The translations under genes and the position numbers were made by a program. A DNA stretch of 7,439 nt from assembly GCA_003132125.1 (NCBI GenBank), contig PKWT01000225.1, positions 2,209 to 9,647 of the forward strand, given 5' to 3'. The notes beneath the pieces are model-generated. The model ran no database searches. It had not been told where the DNA came from and saw only the letters and a list, made by a program, of their open reading frames with translations. Below, in pieces: positions 5,460 to 7,439 of the stretch (its first letter is position 1; each line of letters begins with the position of its first letter). The stretch comes from Micrococcales bacterium. Its GTDB lineage: Bacteria > Actinomycetota > Actinomycetes > Actinomycetales > Dermatophilaceae.

Positions 5460-5480
5460 GGTGGCCGACACAAGGCCACC
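5460..5480 (+). promoter_or_regulatory. Leader hairpin upstream of the kdp micro-peptide
   Basis: GGTGGCC (5460-5466) and GGCCACC (5474-5480) form a perfect 7-bp stem with the loop GACACAA. It ends 8 bases before the GGAG ribosome site (5489-5492) of the first kdp peptide and 19 before its start codon. It does not include the ribosome site, so it could stabilise the leader or bind a protein rather than block translation. I do not recognise a known riboswitch in the 5000-5499 spacer. Confidence 0.4.
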
Positions 5481-5499
5481 TGATGACTGGAGTCCGTGC

Positions 5500-5583
5500 A
5501 TGTCCGATCTCGTGTTCGTCATCCTCACCGGAGCGTTCTTCGCGCTCGCCTCACTCATCCTCAAGGGGGTCGAGCGGCTGTGA
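5500..5583 (+). CDS. 27-residue single-helix membrane peptide preceding kdpF
   Basis: The ORF encodes MSDLVFVILTGAFFALASLI then LKGVERL. One hydrophobic helix (about 4-21) is followed by a short basic end, so it should be a one-pass inner-membrane peptide. The ATG at 5500 has GGAG (5489-5492) 7 bases upstream. Its stop overlaps the kdpF GTG by 4 bases (GTGA), a typical sign of translational coupling. It is not KdpF, which follows with its own characteristic GYLVAALLFPERF end. Similar tiny ORFs precede kdpF in other actinobacteria as far as I recall, usually unannotated. The role is unknown; by analogy with KdpF it may bind or stabilise the Kdp complex. Confidence 0.75.
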   Translation: MSDLVFVILTGAFFALASLILKGVERL

Positions 5584-5669
5584 GCATCGAGAACGCCGCC
5601 GGGCTCGCCGTCTCCGTCCTCCTCCTCGGCTACCTCGTGGCGGCCCTTCTGTTCCCGGAGCGTTTCTGA
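5580..5669 (+). CDS. kdpF: K+-transporting ATPase subunit KdpF
   Basis: A 29-residue peptide, MSIENAAGLAVSVLLLGYLV then AALLFPERF, with one transmembrane helix (about 6-25) and the conserved ending GYLxxALxxPExF of KdpF. In E. coli KdpF sits in the membrane against KdpA and stabilises the KdpFABC complex. Translation begins at GTG 5580, overlapping the previous stop by 4 bases. AAGGGGG at 5563-5569 is the likely ribosome site, 10 bases upstream, inside the preceding ORF. The stop (5667-5669) is one base before the kdpA ATG. Length is normal for KdpF. Confidence 0.9.
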   Translation: MSIENAAGLAVSVLLLGYLVAALLFPERF

Positions 5670-5670
5670 G

Positions 5671-7329
5671 ATGTCTGACACCACCGCCGGCCTGCTTCAG
5701 GTCGCCCTGCTGATCGCTGCCCTCGCCGCCTGCTACCGGCCGCTGGGCGCCTACATGGCGCGGACCTACACCAGCGAGCACGACACCCGCGTCGAACGGG
5801 TTCTCTACAAGGTGATGGGGGTGGATCCCAAGGCCGACCAACGCTGGCCGGTCTACGCCCGCTCACTGCTCGCGTTCTCCGCGGTGTCCGTGCTCGGGCT
5901 GTACGCGCTGCTGCGGTTCCAGCCTCACCTGCCGTTGAGTCTCGGCTTTCCCGGCGTCGCACCCGACCAGGCGTTCAACACCGCCGCGTCGTTCGTGACC
6001 AACACCAACTGGCAGTCCTACTCCGGTGAGTCGACCATGGGACACCTGGCGCAGATGGCCGGGCTCGCCGTGCAAAACTTCGTCTCGGCCGCGGTGGGCA
6101 TGGCTGTGGCGGTGGCGCTGATCCGCGGCTTCATCCGTTCGCGCACCGACCAGGTCGGCAACTTCTGGGTCGACCTGACCCGGGGTTGCCTGCGCATCCT
6201 GCTGCCGCTGGCGGTCGTGGCAGCGATCACCCTGATCGCGGCCGGCGCGATCCAGAACTTCTCCTCCGGAACCGATGCCACCACGCTGGCCGGCATCCAC
6301 CAAACCATCACGGGCGGGCCGGTTGCCTCCCAGGAGGTCATCAAGGAGATGGGCACCAACGGCGGTGGCTTCTACAACGCCAACTCGGCCCACCCCTTCG
6401 AGAGCCCCAACCCCTTCTCGAACCTCTTTGAGATTTTCCTCATACTGCTCATCCCGGTCGCCCTGACCCGCACCTTCGGGCTGATGGTCAAGGACAAGCG
6501 GCAGGGCTACGCGATCCTGGCCACGATGGGCGCCCTGTGGGCGACGATCCTGGCCGGCATCTGGACGCTCGAGGCTGCCCACCCCGGGACCGCACTCAAG
6601 CTGGCCGGCGCGTCTATGGAGGGCAAGGAGACCCGCTTCGGTGTTGCCGCGTCGTCGCTGTTCGCCACGGCGACCACAGGAACCTCCACCGGCGCCGTGG
6701 ACTCGTTCCACTCCTCTTACACCGCCCTGGGTGGCGGACTGACCATCTTCAACATGGGCCTGGGCGAGCTCGCGCCCGGCGGCGTCGGCTCCGGAATCTA
6801 CGGGATCCTCGTCATGGCCATCGTGACCGTGTTCGTCGCCGGACTGATGGTCGGTCGCACCCCGGAGTACCTGCATAAGAAGATCACCAGCCGCGAGATC
6901 AAGCTCGTCTCGCTATACATCCTGACGATGCCGGTGCTGGTGCTGGCCGGGACCGGCCTGGCGATGACCCTGTCCACGGCCAAGGCGTCCATCCTCAACC
7001 CGGGACCACACGGCCTGTCCGAGGTGCTCTACGCGTTCATGTCCGCCACCAACAACAACGGGTCCGCGTTCGCCGGACTGTCCGTGAACACCGGCTTCTA
7101 CAACACGGCGCTCGGCGTCGCCATGCTCGCCGGCCGGTTCATCCCCATCGTGTTCGTTCTCGCGCTGGCCGGGTCGCTGGCACGCCAGAGATCGGTCCCG
7201 GCCACCGCCGGCACCCTGCCCACCCACCGTCCCCTGTTCGTCGCAATGCTCTACGGCGTCGTGATCATCGTGGCCGGGCTGACATTCTTCCCCGCCCTCG
7301 CGCTCGGCCCGCTGGCCGAAGGCCTGTGA
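5671..7329 (+). CDS. kdpA: K+-transporting ATPase potassium-binding subunit KdpA
   Basis: A full-length KdpA of 552 residues (family about 550-560) and a member of the SKT superfamily of K+ transporters with about ten membrane helices. It selects and conducts K+ from the periplasmic side within the KdpFABC pump. All four pore-loop signatures are visible: P1 near 103-115 (NTAASFVTNTNWQ), P2 near 229-240 (TNGGGFYNANSA), P3 near 336-370 (TGTSTGAV through MGLGELAPGG) and P4 near 460-470 (TNNNGSAFAGL). The filter glycines are therefore in place. The N-terminal helix (about 7-23) is followed by the usual basic, soluble segment. The ATG at 5671 has GGAG (5657-5660) upstream within kdpF, and the TGA at 7327-7329 overlaps the kdpB ATG by one base. 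No lesion is seen, so it should be functional if kdpB and kdpC follow. Confidence 0.97.
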   Translation: MSDTTAGLLQVALLIAALAACYRPLGAYMARTYTSEHDTRVERVLYKVMGVDPKADQRWPVYARSLLAFSAVSVLGLYALLRFQPHLPLSLGFPGVAPDQAFNTAASFVTNTNWQSYSGESTMGHLAQMAGLAVQNFVSAAVGMAVAVALIRGFIRSRTDQVGNFWVDLTRGCLRILLPLAVVAAITLIAAGAIQNFSSGTDATTLAGIHQTITGGPVASQEVIKEMGTNGGGFYNANSAHPFESPNPFSNLFEIFLILLIPVALTRTFGLMVKDKRQGYAILATMGALWATILAGIWTLEAAHPGTALKLAGASMEGKETRFGVAASSLFATATTGTSTGAVDSFHSSYTALGGGLTIFNMGLGELAPGGVGSGIYGILVMAIVTVFVAGLMVGRTPEYLHKKITSREIKLVSLYILTMPVLVLAGTGLAMTLSTAKASILNPGPHGLSEVLYAFMSATNNNGSAFAGLSVNTGFYNTALGVAMLAGRFIPIVFVLALAGSLARQRSVPATAGTLPTHRPLFVAMLYGVVIIVAGLTFFPALALGPLAEGL

Positions 7330-7439
7330 TGTCAACGACCACCAGCGGCCGCGACCCCCACACCACACCCGAACCCGAAGGACCTCCCGCCATGTCAGCT
7401 GCCACGCCCGGTGACACCAGAGCCCCCGCCCGGGTCCAG
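7329..7439 (+). CDS. kdpB: K+-transporting ATPase ATP-binding subunit KdpB, N-terminal part
   Basis: The first 37 codons of an ORF running off the right edge begin MSTTTSGRDPHTTPEPEGPP. The start ATG overlaps the kdpA stop by one base (TGATG). Position after kdpA is the main reason for the KdpB call. The visible part is a polar, proline- and threonine-rich N-terminal extension of the kind found before the first helix in actinobacterial KdpB. None of the P-type ATPase motifs (DKTGT, TGES) is within the window. A second in-frame ATG at codon 22 (7392) is a possible alternative start, giving MSAATPGDTRAPARVQ. KdpB would hydrolyse ATP to drive K+ uptake through KdpA. Confidence 0.85.
   Translation, partial: MSTTTSGRDPHTTPEPEGPPAMSAATPGDTRAPARVQ

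Noticed and set aside
5863..6876. Long minus-strand open frame opposite kdpA.
   Set aside because: It is a GC-rich antisense shadow of an unmistakable kdpA gene; the composition is low-complexity and no motif is present.
1..7439. CRISPR array, tRNA or rRNA genes, or defence system.
   Set aside because: No regularly spaced long repeats, no RNA gene structure, and no nuclease, toxin or other defence-type genes were seen on either strand.

Overview
The window is high-GC DNA that reads as an actinobacterial (Actinomycetota) chromosome. The evidence is strong G/C third-position bias, GTG starts, Shine-Dalgarno sites of the GGAG/GAGGAG type, U-tract-poor terminator-like hairpins, and the gene families present. 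I cannot name a genus. The left half (about 1-4160) is a low-density, eroded region. The right half (about 4160-7439) is the start of a potassium-uptake (kdp) locus.

Left half: 1-320 has no convincing gene and ends in two hairpins. An apparently intact IS30-family insertion sequence occupies about 321-1540. It has imperfect 25-bp inverted ends, a complete DDE transposase, and a GTTC duplication on both sides, and it lies directly against a perfect 8-bp hairpin. About 1.1 kb without a recognisable gene follows (1545-2675), holding a strong 11-bp inverted repeat at 1874-1908 and a small palindrome at 2498-2512. Next is a two-gene unit: a cysteine-free IscA/HesB-fold protein (2676-2960) and a 58-aa CsbD-family stress protein (2990-3166), closed by one or two hairpins. 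The 3440-4000 stretch holds two decayed fragments, one resembling a GAF domain (broken by a frameshift) and one that is the C-terminal end of a GGDEF domain. They may be the remains of one signalling protein.

Right half: a minus-strand gene (4164-4925) encodes a KdpD-like four-helix DUF4118 membrane protein with a cytosolic tail but no histidine kinase. It diverges from the plus-strand kdp operon, which reads: a 27-aa single-helix membrane peptide, kdpF (29 aa), kdpA (552 aa), and the first 37 codons of kdpB, cut by the window edge. These genes overlap or nearly abut, so they should be co-transcribed and translationally coupled. KdpA forms the K+ channel-like subunit, KdpB the P-type ATPase, and KdpF a stabilising peptide.

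The roughly 570-bp divergent intergenic region carries the most informative unlabelled signal: GTTAGGA heptamers spaced 11 bp apart, two copies next to the DUF4118 gene and three exact plus one near copy (and one weak one) before the kdp operon. This is the layout expected for an OmpR-family response regulator, KdpE being the obvious candidate, acting on both units. The same region has a possible 34-codon minus-strand ORF with a perfect GGAGGT ribosome site and a leader hairpin just before the first kdp peptide. I did not find a wholly new system. The most useful leads are the shared 11-bp repeat operator, the extra micro-peptide before KdpF, and the kinase-less KdpD-like protein.
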